Source: Escherichia ruysiae (lineage in GTDB: Bacteria; Pseudomonadota; Gammaproteobacteria; Enterobacterales; Enterobacteriaceae). From it: a stretch of DNA of 64,000 bases. The stretch is taken from NCBI RefSeq assembly GCF_031323975.1, contig NZ_JAVIWS010000002.1, positions 30,952 through 94,951 of the forward strand, read 5' to 3'. Positions 33,324 through 42,705 of the stretch are shown here, piece by piece (the stretch's first letter is position 1; each line of letters begins with the position of its first letter). Both the position numbers and the translations under genes were made by a program. The notes beneath the pieces were generated by a model, which saw only the letters and a list, made by a program, of their open reading frames with translations, was not told where the DNA came from and made no database searches.

Positions 33324-33758
33324 ATGTCTGACGTCTCAACAAACCTCTATAAGAGTCAGTTGTTGGACTATTACTATCAGCGGCGCGCTGAATCGTCCAT
33401 TAACAAAGGCTCCCGATTTTTAATCAGCAAGGCCGTTTTCGGTACCAGCTCACTGGTTACCAAAAATGAAGATGGCACTTATGAGATTGGAGAACTGCCA
33501 AAGACTTTCGAGCTGGCAGAACTGACCAGTCAATTTTGCACCATCAACCTCGTCCCTACCTACTCTGGCGGGATAATTACTGTCCGAATGGACCTTGATC
33601 AAAGCCAGTTGCAGGAAGGGAAAAACTACCCATTCAACACTCTGGTTGTTCTGGATAACGAGAATAAGCCCATCGCAATTATTTGTGTTCAGGAAGACTC
33701 GCTGTATGTGGGTAAAACATATACCGCAGTTATGGCCATCAACTCGACTATAGCATAA
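33324..33758 (+). CDS. R: gpR, tail fibre-associated structural protein
   Basis: 144 aa beginning MSDVSTNLYKSQLLDYYYQRRAESSINKGSRFLISKAVFGTSSLV, a domain common at the start of Mu/P1-type fibre connectors. The rest is beta-rich (FCTINLVPTYSGGIITVRMDLDQSQLQEGKNYPFNTLVVLDNE). It starts the fibre operon and may link fibres to the baseplate. P1 gene R has equal position and size. Confidence 0.85.
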   Translation: MSDVSTNLYKSQLLDYYYQRRAESSINKGSRFLISKAVFGTSSLVTKNEDGTYEIGELPKTFELAELTSQFCTINLVPTYSGGIITVRMDLDQSQLQEGKNYPFNTLVVLDNENKPIAIICVQEDSLYVGKTYTAVMAINSTIA

Positions 33759-33766
33759 GGATATGC

Positions 33767-36700
33767 TTGATGAATGACGTTACAGTTGTCACATCAGTTA
33801 CTTACCCATCGCCCGAGTCACTGGCTCTGGTGGCTGATGTGCAATATCACGAACCATATCTGTCAGCCGCGCTAAACCGAAAATTCAGGGGAATTGTTGA
33901 CCCAGGATTTTATGCCGGTTTCCTGCCGAAGCCTGGCGGTGGGATGAACCTGTTAATCACCTCACTGGATGGTGATAAAACCGCTGGCGCGGCGTCAGTG
34001 GATATTGGCGAATTCTATCAGGTAACTATTCAACACCGTAAGGATATCTCCCTTGCACTTAGTGCAGGCAAAAAATATGCAATTGTGCTGAAGGGAAGAT
34101 ACCTTCTTGGAGAAGACACCTATCAGGTTAATACCGCCTCACATATTCATGCGGCTGAATTTGTCGCCAGAACCTATACCGATTCATATCAGTTAGGAGA
34201 TGGTGAGCTGCTTGTTTGTACGGTGAATATCCCTGCCGGGGTATCTGCCATTACCCAAGAGATGATTGATACATCAGAGCGTATCAACCGCACGATTGGC
34301 ATTGAAATTTCAGACTCTGTAACCAGCAGCAGAAGCGATGTCGCTGCAAGTTCTCTGGCAGTTAAAAAAGCCTACGATCTGGCGAAAAGCAAGTATACGG
34401 CGCAGGATGCAAGCACAACGCAAAAGGGGTTAGTTCAGCTCAGTAGCGCAACTGACAGCGACAGCGAAACAATGGCGGCTACCCCTAAAGCTATTAAGTC
34501 TGTAAAGGATCTGGCTGATACTAAAGCGCCAATAGAAAGCCCGAGTCTGACAGGAACGCCAACCGCGCCGACGGCAGCGCAAGGTACAAACAGCACGCAG
34601 ATCGCAAATACAGCCTTTGTTAAGGCAGCTATAACTGCACTTATCAATGGTGCTCCTGGAGCATTGGATACGCTGAAAGAAATTGCGACTGCCATCAATA
34701 ACGACCCGAATTTCAGTACCACTATCAATAACGCACTGGCCCTTAAAGCACCTTTGGCAAGTCCTGCATTAACGGGAATACCTACTGCGCCTACCGCTGC
34801 ACAGGGTACGAATAACACGCAGATTGCTACGACTGCTTACGTACGGGCTGCTATATCTGCATTAGTAGGTTCTTCGCCTGAAGCTCTGGATACGCTGAAT
34901 GAACTGGCTGAGGCGCTCGGTAATGACCCGAATTTTGCGACAACAATGACAAATGCGCTCGCGGGAAAACAGCCCCTTGACGCAACTTTAACTGCACTTG
35001 CGGGGCTTGCAACTGGCGCAAATAAATTGCCGTACTTTACCGGTAAAGATACTGTTGCCCAGACTGATTTAACGTCAGTCGGTCGCGATATTCTGGCTAA
35101 AACAAGTGTCCTTGCCGTTATCCAATACCTTGGTTTAAGAGAACTCGGCACAAGCGGCGAAAAGATCCCCCTGTTGAGCACGGCTAACACCTGGAGTGAA
35201 CGCCAGACTTTCAACGGCGGGATCACCGGGACGCTGACGGGGAACGCCGATACCGCGACGAAATTAAAAACAGCACGGAAGATTAATAACGTGCTGTTTG
35301 ACGGTTCTAAAGATATTTCTCTGACGCCTGCGAACCTTGATGTCACCAGCCTGACGTTTATGAAAAACAACGGCGAAATGCCGCTTGATGCCGACCTGAA
35401 CACATTTGGCCCCGTTAAGGATTATGTGGGTGTCTGGTATAAATCCACATCCTCCAACGCAACACTGGAGAAACATTTCCCGGAAGACGGTGCCGTAGGT
35501 GTTCTTGAGGTATTCAATGGCGGTAATTTTGCAGGAATGCAGCGTTACACCACCAGGACTGGCAATGTTTATATGCGCAACCTTTCTGGTTCCTGGAATG
35601 GCTCTGACGGCCCGTGGAGCTACTGGCGACAGATTCAGTCAGCAACACGCTCTCTGAGCACAACCATTGACCTGAATACGCTCGGAGGCGCAGAGCATCT
35701 TGGTTTATGGCGAAACAGTAGCTCGGCTATAGCTTCATATGAACGCAATTATCCAGAGGAAGGCGGCATTGCTCAGGGGACGCTTGAGATCCTCGAAGGC
35801 GGGAATTATGGAAGAACGCAACGTTATACCACTCGCCGTGGGAATATGTATGTCCGCTGCCTTGCGGCAAGCTGGGATGCATCAAATCCGCAGTGGGAAC
35901 CGTGGCTAAGAATCGGCAGCCAGACTGCAAGCAGTTTCTTTGAAGGCGATCTGAATAATCTGACCGATCCTGGTATTTACAGTGTTACAGGAAAGGCAAC
36001 AAACGGTCCGATGCTTGACGCCGCTGGAGCGACACTGCTTGGGATACTGGAAGTAATCAGACGTTTTGATGCTGTGTCTGTCTGGCAGCGTTACACAACT
36101 ACAGGGAAAGCAGAAACCACACAGGGGCGCACTTTTGAGCGCGTCTACGCCGGGAGTAAATGGACCGAATGGCGAGAAGTATATAACTCCTTTTCGTTGC
36201 CCCTGAATCTGGGTATTGGCGGCGCAGTGGCAAAACTCACCAGCCTGGACTGGCAGACCTACGACTTTGTGCCGGGCAGTCTGATAACCGTTCGGCTTGA
36301 TAACATGACCAACATTCCCGACGGTATGGACTGGGGCGTCATTGATGGCAACCTGATAAACATCGCTGTTGGCCCAAGTGATGATACCGGTACGGGGCGC
36401 TCAATGAAGGTATGGCGCAGCACTGTAAGTAAAGCCAACTACCGCTTTTTTATGGTGCGCATTTCAGGAAATCCGGGAAGCCGCACGATCACGACAAGAC
36501 GTGTGCCAATTATCGACGAAGCCCAGACATGGGCGGCGAAACAAACCTTCAGCGCCGGTCTTTCAGGTGAACTGTCCGGCAATGCTGCTACAGCAACAAA
36601 GCTGAAAACCGCACGAAAGATTAATTCCGTTTCGTTTGATGGTTCAAAAGACATTAACCTCACGCCTGAAGATATTGGTGCATTGCCAATAACCGGAGGA

Positions 36701-37156
36701 ACTCTTACCGGCGGTTTAACGGCTGATGGCGAGATTGTTTCCCGGTCAGGAAACGGCTTCCGCATCGTACAGGGTAACTATGGATTCTTTATCCGAAATG
36801 ATGGCAATTTCACCCATTTCATGTTGACCAACTCCGGTGACAGTATGGGGGGGTGGAATAGTTTTAGGCCATTCTATATTCAAAATTCCACTGGTGGAGT
36901 CACTATTGGGCATGGATTAACTGTTGCCGGACAAGTTGTGCCAAGTAACTACGGTAATTTCGACGGGCGTTATGTGATGGATGTTCGCCTGGGTACTCGT
37001 GTTGTTCAATTGATGGGTGGCGGGCGTTATGAGATAGCTGGACACGCGCTTACCGGATTAAGAATTATTGGTGAAGTTGATGGCGATGATGAAGGCATTT
37101 TCAGACCCATACAAAAATACATCAATGGCACATGGTATAACGTAGCACAGGTGTAA
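33767..37156 (+). CDS. S: Tail fibre protein S (active version)
   Basis: 1129 aa. Constant part to about residue 455: baseplate-binding N-terminus, then two imperfect repeats of SPxLTGxPTAPTAAQGTNxTQIAxTAxVxAAI (about 262 and 326), a common tail fibre module. The cix site at 35118-35143 falls in the reading frame. Everything beyond it (residues about 455-1129) is the variable, receptor-binding part, with repeated pyocin-knob-like units (GxAEHLGLWRNSS..., QRYTTRxGNxYxRxLxxSW). Inversion by Cin swaps this end with S' from the other side. Confidence 0.93.
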   Translation: MMNDVTVVTSVTYPSPESLALVADVQYHEPYLSAALNRKFRGIVDPGFYAGFLPKPGGGMNLLITSLDGDKTAGAASVDIGEFYQVTIQHRKDISLALSAGKKYAIVLKGRYLLGEDTYQVNTASHIHAAEFVARTYTDSYQLGDGELLVCTVNIPAGVSAITQEMIDTSERINRTIGIEISDSVTSSRSDVAASSLAVKKAYDLAKSKYTAQDASTTQKGLVQLSSATDSDSETMAATPKAIKSVKDLADTKAPIESPSLTGTPTAPTAAQGTNSTQIANTAFVKAAITALINGAPGALDTLKEIATAINNDPNFSTTINNALALKAPLASPALTGIPTAPTAAQGTNNTQIATTAYVRAAISALVGSSPEALDTLNELAEALGNDPNFATTMTNALAGKQPLDATLTALAGLATGANKLPYFTGKDTVAQTDLTSVGRDILAKTSVLAVIQYLGLRELGTSGEKIPLLSTANTWSERQTFNGGITGTLTGNADTATKLKTARKINNVLFDGSKDISLTPANLDVTSLTFMKNNGEMPLDADLNTFGPVKDYVGVWYKSTSSNATLEKHFPEDGAVGVLEVFNGGNFAGMQRYTTRTGNVYMRNLSGSWNGSDGPWSYWRQIQSATRSLSTTIDLNTLGGAEHLGLWRNSSSAIASYERNYPEEGGIAQGTLEILEGGNYGRTQRYTTRRGNMYVRCLAASWDASNPQWEPWLRIGSQTASSFFEGDLNNLTDPGIYSVTGKATNGPMLDAAGATLLGILEVIRRFDAVSVWQRYTTTGKAETTQGRTFERVYAGSKWTEWREVYNSFSLPLNLGIGGAVAKLTSLDWQTYDFVPGSLITVRLDNMTNIPDGMDWGVIDGNLINIAVGPSDDTGTGRSMKVWRSTVSKANYRFFMVRISGNPGSRTITTRRVPIIDEAQTWAAKQTFSAGLSGELSGNAATATKLKTARKINSVSFDGSKDINLTPEDIGALPITGGTLTGGLTADGEIVSRSGNGFRIVQGNYGFFIRNDGNFTHFMLTNSGDSMGGWNSFRPFYIQNSTGGVTIGHGLTVAGQVVPSNYGNFDGRYVMDVRLGTRVVQLMGGGRYEIAGHALTGLRIIGEVDGDDEGIFRPIQKYINGTWYNVAQV
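35118..35143 (-). promoter_or_regulatory. cixL: cix crossover site within S
   Basis: Plus strand TTATCCAATACCTTGGTTTAAGAGAA. Imperfect palindrome of two 12-bp arms around a 2-bp centre at 35130-35131, fitting the Hin/Gin/Cin family site TTATCnAAAACC-nn-GGTTTnnGAnAA. It is inverted relative to the site at 40292. The left/right name is a guess. Confidence 0.88.
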
Positions 37157-37159
37157 ATT

Positions 37160-37693
37160 ATGCAGCATTTAAAAAATATTAGGTCAGGAAATCCAAAAAC
37201 AGTTGAACAATATCAACTGACAAAAAATTTCGACGTTATCTGGTTATTTTCAGATGATGGGAAAAACTGGTATGAAGAGGTAAGGAATTTTCAGGAAGAC
37301 ACAATAAAGATTGTTTACGACGAGAATAATATTATTGTCGCCATTACCAAAGATGCATCAACGCTTAATCCAGATGGGTTCAGCGTCGTTGAAGTCCCTG
37401 ATATTACCGCCAACCGGCGTGCTGACGACTCAGGCAAATGGATGTTTAAGGATGGTGCAGTCATTAAACGCGTATATACGGAAGAAGAGCAGTTGTTACA
37501 GGCTGAAAAGCAGAAACAAAAGCTATTGCAGCAGGCGAGAGAAAAAACGCAGTTCTGGCAAATTCAGCTTGCATTGGGGATTATCACCGATTCAGATAAG
37601 CAACAACTTATGAACTGGATGAAGTACGTGCAGCAAGTTGAGGCAACTGATACTTCTACGCTGCCAGTAACATTCCCAGAACATCCTGAATAA
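37160..37693 (+). CDS. U: Tail fibre assembly protein U
   Basis: 177 aa. Tail fibre assembly chaperone (Tfa/gp38-like): N-terminus [44 protein letters not shown], central [37 protein letters not shown] and a helical glutamine/lysine-rich C-terminus. It helps fold and trimerise the matching S tip. Closely related to U' on the other strand; it lies inside the invertible segment, so S and U switch together. Confidence 0.92.
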   Translation: MQHLKNIRSGNPKTVEQYQLTKNFDVIWLFSDDGKNWYEEVRNFQEDTIKIVYDENNIIVAITKDASTLNPDGFSVVEVPDITANRRADDSGKWMFKDGAVIKRVYTEEEQLLQAEKQKQKLLQQAREKTQFWQIQLALGIITDSDKQQLMNWMKYVQQVEATDTSTLPVTFPEHPE

Positions 37694-37696
37694 GAA

Positions 37697-37721
37697 AAGG
37701 CCCGATACCGGGCCTTAATTT
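37697..37721. terminator. Bidirectional terminator between U and U'
   Basis: AAGGCCCG-ATA-CCGGGCCTT flanked by A-rich and T-rich runs. It serves both converging fibre transcripts in either orientation of the C segment. Confidence 0.85.
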
Positions 37722-38252
37722 TTACTGTGGTTTATCAGGCCATTCAGGATTTTCGGTATCCACTCGACTCACCAGAACACTATAGCGTTCCCATGCTTCC
37801 AGCCGGGCGCGTTCATCATCAGTTGCCATATTTAGCTTAATGGCACGTTCCAGCGGCTGAATGACTAATTCAGCTTCGGAAAGCAAAGTGACCTTTTGTA
37901 ACTCCGCCTGTTGTTGTAGTTCATCTGGGGTATAAATCCGTTTGATTACAGCTCCATCTTTGAACATCCAATTACCAGAAATATCAGCACGACGGTTGGC
38001 AGTTATATTCGGTAACTCAACAACACTCAAGCCATCAGGGTTGAGCATTGAAACATCTTTCTCAATGCAACGAATAATACCGTTCTCGTCGTAGGCCATT
38101 TTTAAAGTATCATCCTGAAAATTTTTCTGTTCCTCATACCAGTTTTCACCATTATCTGACCATAGCCAGACAATATTAAATTGTTTGGTTAATTCATATT
38201 GTTCAATAGTTTTTGGATTCCCTGACTTAATATTTTGTAAATGCATCATCAT
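37722..38252 (-). CDS. U': Alternate tail fibre assembly protein U'
   Basis: 176 aa, homologue of U ([80 protein letters not shown]). Start at the first of three ATGs (38252), overlapping the S' stop, with GGGAG upstream. Silent in this orientation because no promoter reads the minus strand from the S constant part. Confidence 0.9.
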   Translation of the reverse strand: MMMHLQNIKSGNPKTIEQYELTKQFNIVWLWSDNGENWYEEQKNFQDDTLKMAYDENGIIRCIEKDVSMLNPDGLSVVELPNITANRRADISGNWMFKDGAVIKRIYTPDELQQQAELQKVTLLSEAELVIQPLERAIKLNMATDDERARLEAWERYSVLVSRVDTENPEWPDKPQ

Positions 38253-40305
38253 TAAATACTCCCTGCATTATACCATGTGCCATTAATGCAATACTGAATG
38301 GGTCTTGCCTGTACTGTATCAATTAATTCATCAGTGTTGCTATTGACAACACCGGTAATAACATGGCCTGTTCTGTCATGCCAGCCAGTGCCATTCCAGG
38401 CTGGAAGAGATGACAAACCACCTAAACGAATCCCGGTAATAAATCTTGAATTACATTCCGCTTGTGTATATGCACCGACATCTCCCGCTGAGGGTTTGCG
38501 TGTTGTTGTGTAAAACTCTGACCAGTTGGACTCAAAGCCATAGTCGTCACGTGCGGAGCGATAAAAAATACCGCCGTTCTTATAATTCACTCGAAACTGT
38601 ACAGCAGGACAACTACCAGCTCCCATATAAAAATGGAGAATTAATGTTGATGCACCACCTATGTCGGCGCAATAAACTCCGCTATCCCAGTTCCATCCAA
38701 CTGCCTTGTCATTTCCAACCATGCTACCTGTCTGCCTTAAGGCAAATGCACCGACATTTTGGGCATTAAGTGAAATATCGCCGGTGCCATCAAATTTGAC
38801 ACCATTAATATTTCGTGCCGTTTTCAGCTTTGTTGCTGTAGCAGCATTGCCGGACAGTTCACCTGAAAGACCGGCGCTGAAGGTTTGTTTCGCCGCCCAT
38901 GTCTGAGCTTCGTCGATAATTGGCACACGTCTTGTCGTGATCGTTCGGTTTCCCGGATTTCCTGAAATACGCACCATAAAAAAGCGGTAGTTCGCTTTAC
39001 TTGCAGTGCTGCGCCATACCTTCATTGAGCGAACATTGCTGGTTCCGTCACTTGGGCCAACGGCGATATTGATATAGTTTCCATCAATCGTTCCCCAATC
39101 CATCCCATCAGGAATGTTGGTCATAGTTTTTAGTTTTACAGTGACCAGGCTTCCTGGAACAAAGTCGTGAGTTTGCCAGTCAAGACTGGGAAGCAGGTCT
39201 ACAGCGCCACCAATACCTAGATTCAAGGGAAGTGAATACGAGTTGTATATTTCAGCCCATTCGCTCCATGCATTTTCATTATGGTTACGGGTACGCTGAT
39301 ATGACCTGTTCTTATATGCCGCTGTTTCAGAAACAGTCGTATATGTCTGGATATACGATTCAATATCGCAACGTTTTTTCACCTCGACTACCGAGCCAAC
39401 AGCAAGATCTTTAGAGTCGGTAAGTGGTGCATTTGTGGCCTGTTTCGTGACGCTATAAATACCAGGCTTTAAAAGGTCATCAAGATCCCCTGAATAAGTC
39501 CATCCCGTGGACTGATACCCAACAGCAATCCAGTCCTCCCATTGTGGATTTTCTGCATCCCATGAGGCAGTCAGTCCGCGAATGTACATAGTCCCACTAC
39601 GGGTGGTGTAACGTTGCATCCTCCCATACAGACCGCCTTCAAAGACTTCCAGAATACCCTGCCCAAAACTCCCTTCCTCCGGGAAATGACGGTCAAATGA
39701 GGCTATTGATGTACTGCTATTGCGCCATATTCCCAGGTGTTCCGCACCACCTAAAGAATTCAGGTCAATTGACGTGCTTAATGGGCGAGTCCCGCTTGTA
39801 ATAACTCTCCATGCACTCCATACAGGACTGACAGGGTTCCATTCTGCATCAAGCATCCGAATGTAAATATTACCGGTTCGGGTGGTGTAGCGTTGTGTGC
39901 AGTGAAAGCGACCAGCATTGAATACTTCCAGAACCCCATTGCCTTTATCTTCAGGGTAACCAGACTCTGGTTTTGCAGTGGATTGTGACGGGCATGACCA
40001 CGTTCCAAGATATTTTTCTTCTGGGCCATAGGAGTCAAGATTGTCAGTGGTTGGAATCATTCCATTGTGTTTCATAAACGTCAGGCTGGTGACGTCAAGG
40101 TTCGCAGGCGTCAGAGAAATATCTTTAGAACCGTCAAATGAAACGCCGTTTATCTTCCGTGCTGTTTTCAATTTCGTCGCGGTGTCGGCGTTCCCCGTCA
40201 GCGTCCCGGTGATCCCGCCGTTGAAAGTCTGGCATGCACTCCATGTGTTAGCCGTGCTCAACAGGGGGATCTTTTCGCCGCTTGTGCCGAGTTCTCTTAA
40301 ACCAA
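38252..40305 (-). pseudogene. Sv': Silent alternate tail fibre end S'
   Basis: Open frame without its own start, beginning at the cix site (LGLRELGTSGEKIPLLSTANTWS, identical to S just after its crossover) and running about 680 codons. It contains the same repeated knob-like units as S but different sequence between them and a different C-terminal tip (FITGIRLGGLSSLPAWNGTGWHDRTGHVITG). Not decayed: it is the stored alternative receptor-binding domain, expressed after Cin inversion. Called pseudogene only in the sense of lacking a start. Confidence 0.88.
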
Positions 40306-40317
40306 GGTTTAAGATTG
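40292..40317 (+). promoter_or_regulatory. cixR: cix crossover site next to cin
   Basis: TTCTCTTAAACCAAGGTTTAAGATTG, arms of 12 bp around AA at 40304-40305, inverted with respect to 35118-35143. Recombination between the two flips about 5.17 kb (35130 to 40305). The site overlaps the 3' end of cin. Confidence 0.88.
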
Positions 40318-40869
40318 AAATGATGATGCCGGAAACTTCTTATAGAGTGTCGATATAGCCACATCATAGATGATTGCAATCTGCTTACGTGATACTCCGT
40401 TTTCCAGCAATCGGCGCATTTGCTGCCACGTTTCCTCTGGGTATTTAGGCCGACGACCTCCTATTCGTCCCTCTGCACGAGCGGCATCAAGCCCGGCGCG
40501 GGTGCGCTCAATGATTAGTTCTCGTTCCATTTCAGCCAGGGCGCCCATCACATGGAAGAAAAAGCGCCCCATTGGGGTGCTGGTATCAATTGAATCTGTC
40601 AGGCTGCGAAAGTTAATACCACGTTCGCGCAGCTCCTCCACTAACACCACCAGGTGACGCATACTGCGCCCAAGCCGATCCAGCTTCCATACAACCAAAG
40701 TATCTCCTGCTGACAGTGTGCGTAGAACCTTTTTTAATCCAGGGCGCTCGGCATTCTTCCCGCTCGCCTTATCTTCAAAAATCAGGTCGCATCCTGCGCA
40801 TTCGAGAGCATTTCTTTGTAAAGCGGTGTTTTGGTCATTTGTTGATACGCGTACATAGCCTATTAGCAT
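40309..40869 (-). CDS. cin: Cin site-specific invertase
   Basis: 186 aa serine recombinase of the Hin/Gin/Cin group: MLIGYVRVSTNDQN with nucleophile Ser9, LVVWKLDRLGRSM near 60-72 with the catalytic Arg residues, SLTDSIDTSTPMGRFFFHVMGALAEMEREL near 91-120, then the long E-helix and a C-terminal helix-turn-helix (VSRKQIAIIYDVAISTLYKKFPA). It inverts the fibre segment with help of Fis at an enhancer, which in this family lies early in the invertase gene. The C-terminal residues (PASSFQS) differ from P1 Cin as I recall it, closer to Gin/Pin style. Confidence 0.95.
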   Translation of the reverse strand: MLIGYVRVSTNDQNTALQRNALECAGCDLIFEDKASGKNAERPGLKKVLRTLSAGDTLVVWKLDRLGRSMRHLVVLVEELRERGINFRSLTDSIDTSTPMGRFFFHVMGALAEMERELIIERTRAGLDAARAEGRIGGRRPKYPEETWQQMRRLLENGVSRKQIAIIYDVAISTLYKKFPASSFQS

Positions 40870-40996
40870 ATTTTCTGCTCACTATCGTTATTTATAGCAA
40901 GCTGCGGATTTTAATTAACAAAAACCAGTGTGTGTGGAAATCACAAAGTGCATACCGTTTCCCAGTGATGTTTAACTCACCATGAGGGAAATTATT

Positions 40997-41278
40997 ATGT
41001 TTGATTTAAAAATAATTCTCATATCCATCCTTGGCGGAGTGCATTCGTTTCTGAATGGGGTTCGTGAAAAACGTTACGAAGCGTCATGCAGGAAATTGTT
41101 GGCCGAGTGTATTTCTGCCGTACTTGCAGGCTTTATAGGCATGTGTTTCGCGGAATATAAGGGGATGGATGAAAGTCTTCAGAATTGCGTGACTCTTATT
41201 TGCAGCATCAATAACAGGCTCATTCTTGAAAGGTTACAAAGGCTTATCGATTCGTACCTCAATAGAAATGCCTCTTAA
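40997..41278 (+). CDS. lydC: LydC, holin-like membrane protein
   Basis: 93 aa from MFDLKIILISILGGVHSFLNG (40997, SD GAGGG); an ATG at 40982 is less well placed. Hydrophobic spans near 5-20 and 38-55 (ISAVLAGFIGMCFAEY) and a basic C-terminus, with a layout like the neighbouring LydA (G-G-x(5)FLxxxR early motif). It may be a second holin or holin regulator. A weak late-promoter-like string is upstream (40938-40956). Symbol from P1 order. Confidence 0.72.
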   Translation: MFDLKIILISILGGVHSFLNGVREKRYEASCRKLLAECISAVLAGFIGMCFAEYKGMDESLQNCVTLICSINNRLILERLQRLIDSYLNRNAS

Positions 41279-41299
41279 GCAACAAATGACCGGTTGAGA

Positions 41300-41318
41300 A
41301 GTTACTTTGCATACCATT
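41300..41318 (+). promoter_or_regulatory. Late promoter for lydA-lydB-hdf-darA operon
   Basis: AAGTTACTT (41300-41308), 4 nt, TACCAT (41313-41318): same geometry as the other late promoters, 28 bp before lydA. Confidence 0.7.
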
Positions 41319-41345
41319 ACCTCCTGACAACGTAGGAGGGAACTT

Positions 41346-41675
41346 GTGCTTGACACACAGGAATTAGCTCCAGTTGCTATTGCGCTCCTGCTTTCAGTAA
41401 TTGGTGGGATAGGCACGTTCCTGATGGATGTCCGAGACGGTCGCCAGTCTGGCAATTTGTTGGGATTGGTTACGGAGATCTTTGTTGCAGTGACAGCTGG
41501 CGCGGTGGCGTACCTATTGGGGCAACACGAGGGCTGGGAGTTATCAATTACGTACTTAATGGTAACGATAGCCAGCAATAACGGTCATGAGGTGATTTCA
41601 GGGATGAAACGAGTGAATATCGATAGCATTCTGAATGTTCTTACAAGTTTGGTGAAAAAGGGAGGCGGGAAATGA
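41346..41675 (+). CDS. lydA: LydA holin
   Basis: 109 aa, GTG start with TAGGAGGGA upstream. Three hydrophobic segments (LAPVAIALLLSVIGGIGTFLM; LVTEIFVAVTAGAVAYLLG; LSITYLMVTIASNNG) with a charged loop and a basic C-terminus, fitting the class of phage holins similar to the lambdoid holin 2 family. In P1 LydA permeabilises the membrane and LydB delays it. The same length as P1 LydA. Stop overlaps lydB. Confidence 0.9.
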   Translation: MLDTQELAPVAIALLLSVIGGIGTFLMDVRDGRQSGNLLGLVTEIFVAVTAGAVAYLLGQHEGWELSITYLMVTIASNNGHEVISGMKRVNIDSILNVLTSLVKKGGGK

Positions 41676-42115
41676 TTGGCTGGGGTGTATGCGCTCTTGC
41701 GTTAGCCTTAGCCGATCGCTATTTGCTAAAACGCAAGGACATCACGAATTTAGAGCTTGGTGAAGTGGAAATTAAACCGGGCTTCATCCGGGTGCCGTTC
41801 AAATACCGGTCCAAATTTCCTTTTTTGCGCGGCGCAACGGTCAGGTATTGGATCCGCGATGTTCAGAAGCCGACGACAGTGATTGAAGGCGAGCAACGTT
41901 GTCTGACATCGGCTGAACAGGGCGAAAACAGCGAATGGTTATACATACCCACTGAATATATGGGTAAAGGAGAACGGCTGTGGCATTTCAACGTCATGGT
42001 TACGCATGGTGACTCGTTCATTAACCCGTTGTATCGGATTTTCCCTGTTACTCAGCAAATCCGCAGAAGTTACGTAATAAATCTCGCACAGGATGTGTCA
42101 GATGACGAAAAATAA
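41672..42115 (+). CDS. lydB: LydB, lysis-delaying protein
   Basis: 147 aa, ATG overlaps the lydA stop. The N-terminus MIGWGVCALALALADRYLL is a membrane segment or signal anchor, followed by a soluble domain of basic/aromatic character (FPFLRGATVRYWIRDVQKPTTVIEGEQRCL). In P1 loss of LydB causes premature lysis, so it acts as antiholin. The coupling to lydA and equal length support identity. Confidence 0.88.
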   Translation: MIGWGVCALALALADRYLLKRKDITNLELGEVEIKPGFIRVPFKYRSKFPFLRGATVRYWIRDVQKPTTVIEGEQRCLTSAEQGENSEWLYIPTEYMGKGERLWHFNVMVTHGDSFINPLYRIFPVTQQIRRSYVINLAQDVSDDEK

Positions 42116-42704
42116 GTATGCAACGGTCGATTTTGACCAGGTTAATGAAAAGGGGCTGAAATCCCTTATCACGGCGATCAATAAAACCGGTGTGACTGTG
42201 ATTGAGGTTGACTCCAGCAACCGCGCAACAACGAAAGATGGCGTTAAAGTTAAAACCGCAAAGCTGGTTCTTAACGACGGACAAATTCTTGCCATACAGG
42301 TAAACGATACTGGCGATATATCGTCTGTGAAACTGAATGGAAAAGCTATTCCTAACGCTCAGTCGCCGGATATCAAGACGCTTGGTACCGTCATGGGGCA
42401 AGCGGCCCGAAAAAACTCCGCAAAATTCCAGAAATCACTGATCGCCAAAGCGAAACGTGTTGCCAATCCGGTAGACAAGAAACCGGCAGTTAAATCCAAC
42501 TTTCAGCGCCTGCAAGAGGCAAAACAGAGGAATGCTCAGGTGGCTGCCGCTTATAAGTCCGCGCAGAACTCGGTGTCTTTCAATCAACAGCAGATCACCG
42601 ATTTGCGGGCGAAGCTGGATAAGGAGACGGGCCGACTCAATAACGAAAAGGCCCGAAATGGCGAACTCAAACGCCGTCTTAAGCAACTGAAAGCAGGAAA
42701 TTAA
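42102..42704 (+). CDS. hdf: Hdf, antirestriction-associated virion protein
   Basis: 200 aa from MTKNKYATVDFDQ (42102); a start at 42093 is also open. The N-terminal part (LITAINKTGVTVIEVDSSNRATTKDGVKVKTAKLVLNDGQILAIQVNDTGDISSVKLNG) is closely similar in plan to a segment of DarA. From about 120 there is a lysine/glutamine-rich coiled coil (QQQITDLRAKLDKETGRLNNEKARNGELKRRLKQLK). P1 Hdf is a head protein needed with DarA for protection of incoming DNA. Confidence 0.88.
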   Translation: MTKNKYATVDFDQVNEKGLKSLITAINKTGVTVIEVDSSNRATTKDGVKVKTAKLVLNDGQILAIQVNDTGDISSVKLNGKAIPNAQSPDIKTLGTVMGQAARKNSAKFQKSLIAKAKRVANPVDKKPAVKSNFQRLQEAKQRNAQVAAAYKSAQNSVSFNQQQITDLRAKLDKETGRLNNEKARNGELKRRLKQLKAGN

Positions 42705-42705
42705 C

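Noticed and set aside
34435..35403. Leftward frames opposite the S fibre repeats
   Set aside because: Codon-reverse shadows of the repetitive alanine/threonine-rich fibre.
40292..40317. cix considered as loxP
   Set aside because: Sequence fits the Hin/Gin/Cin site, not the 13-8-13 loxP; loxP and cre are not in this window.
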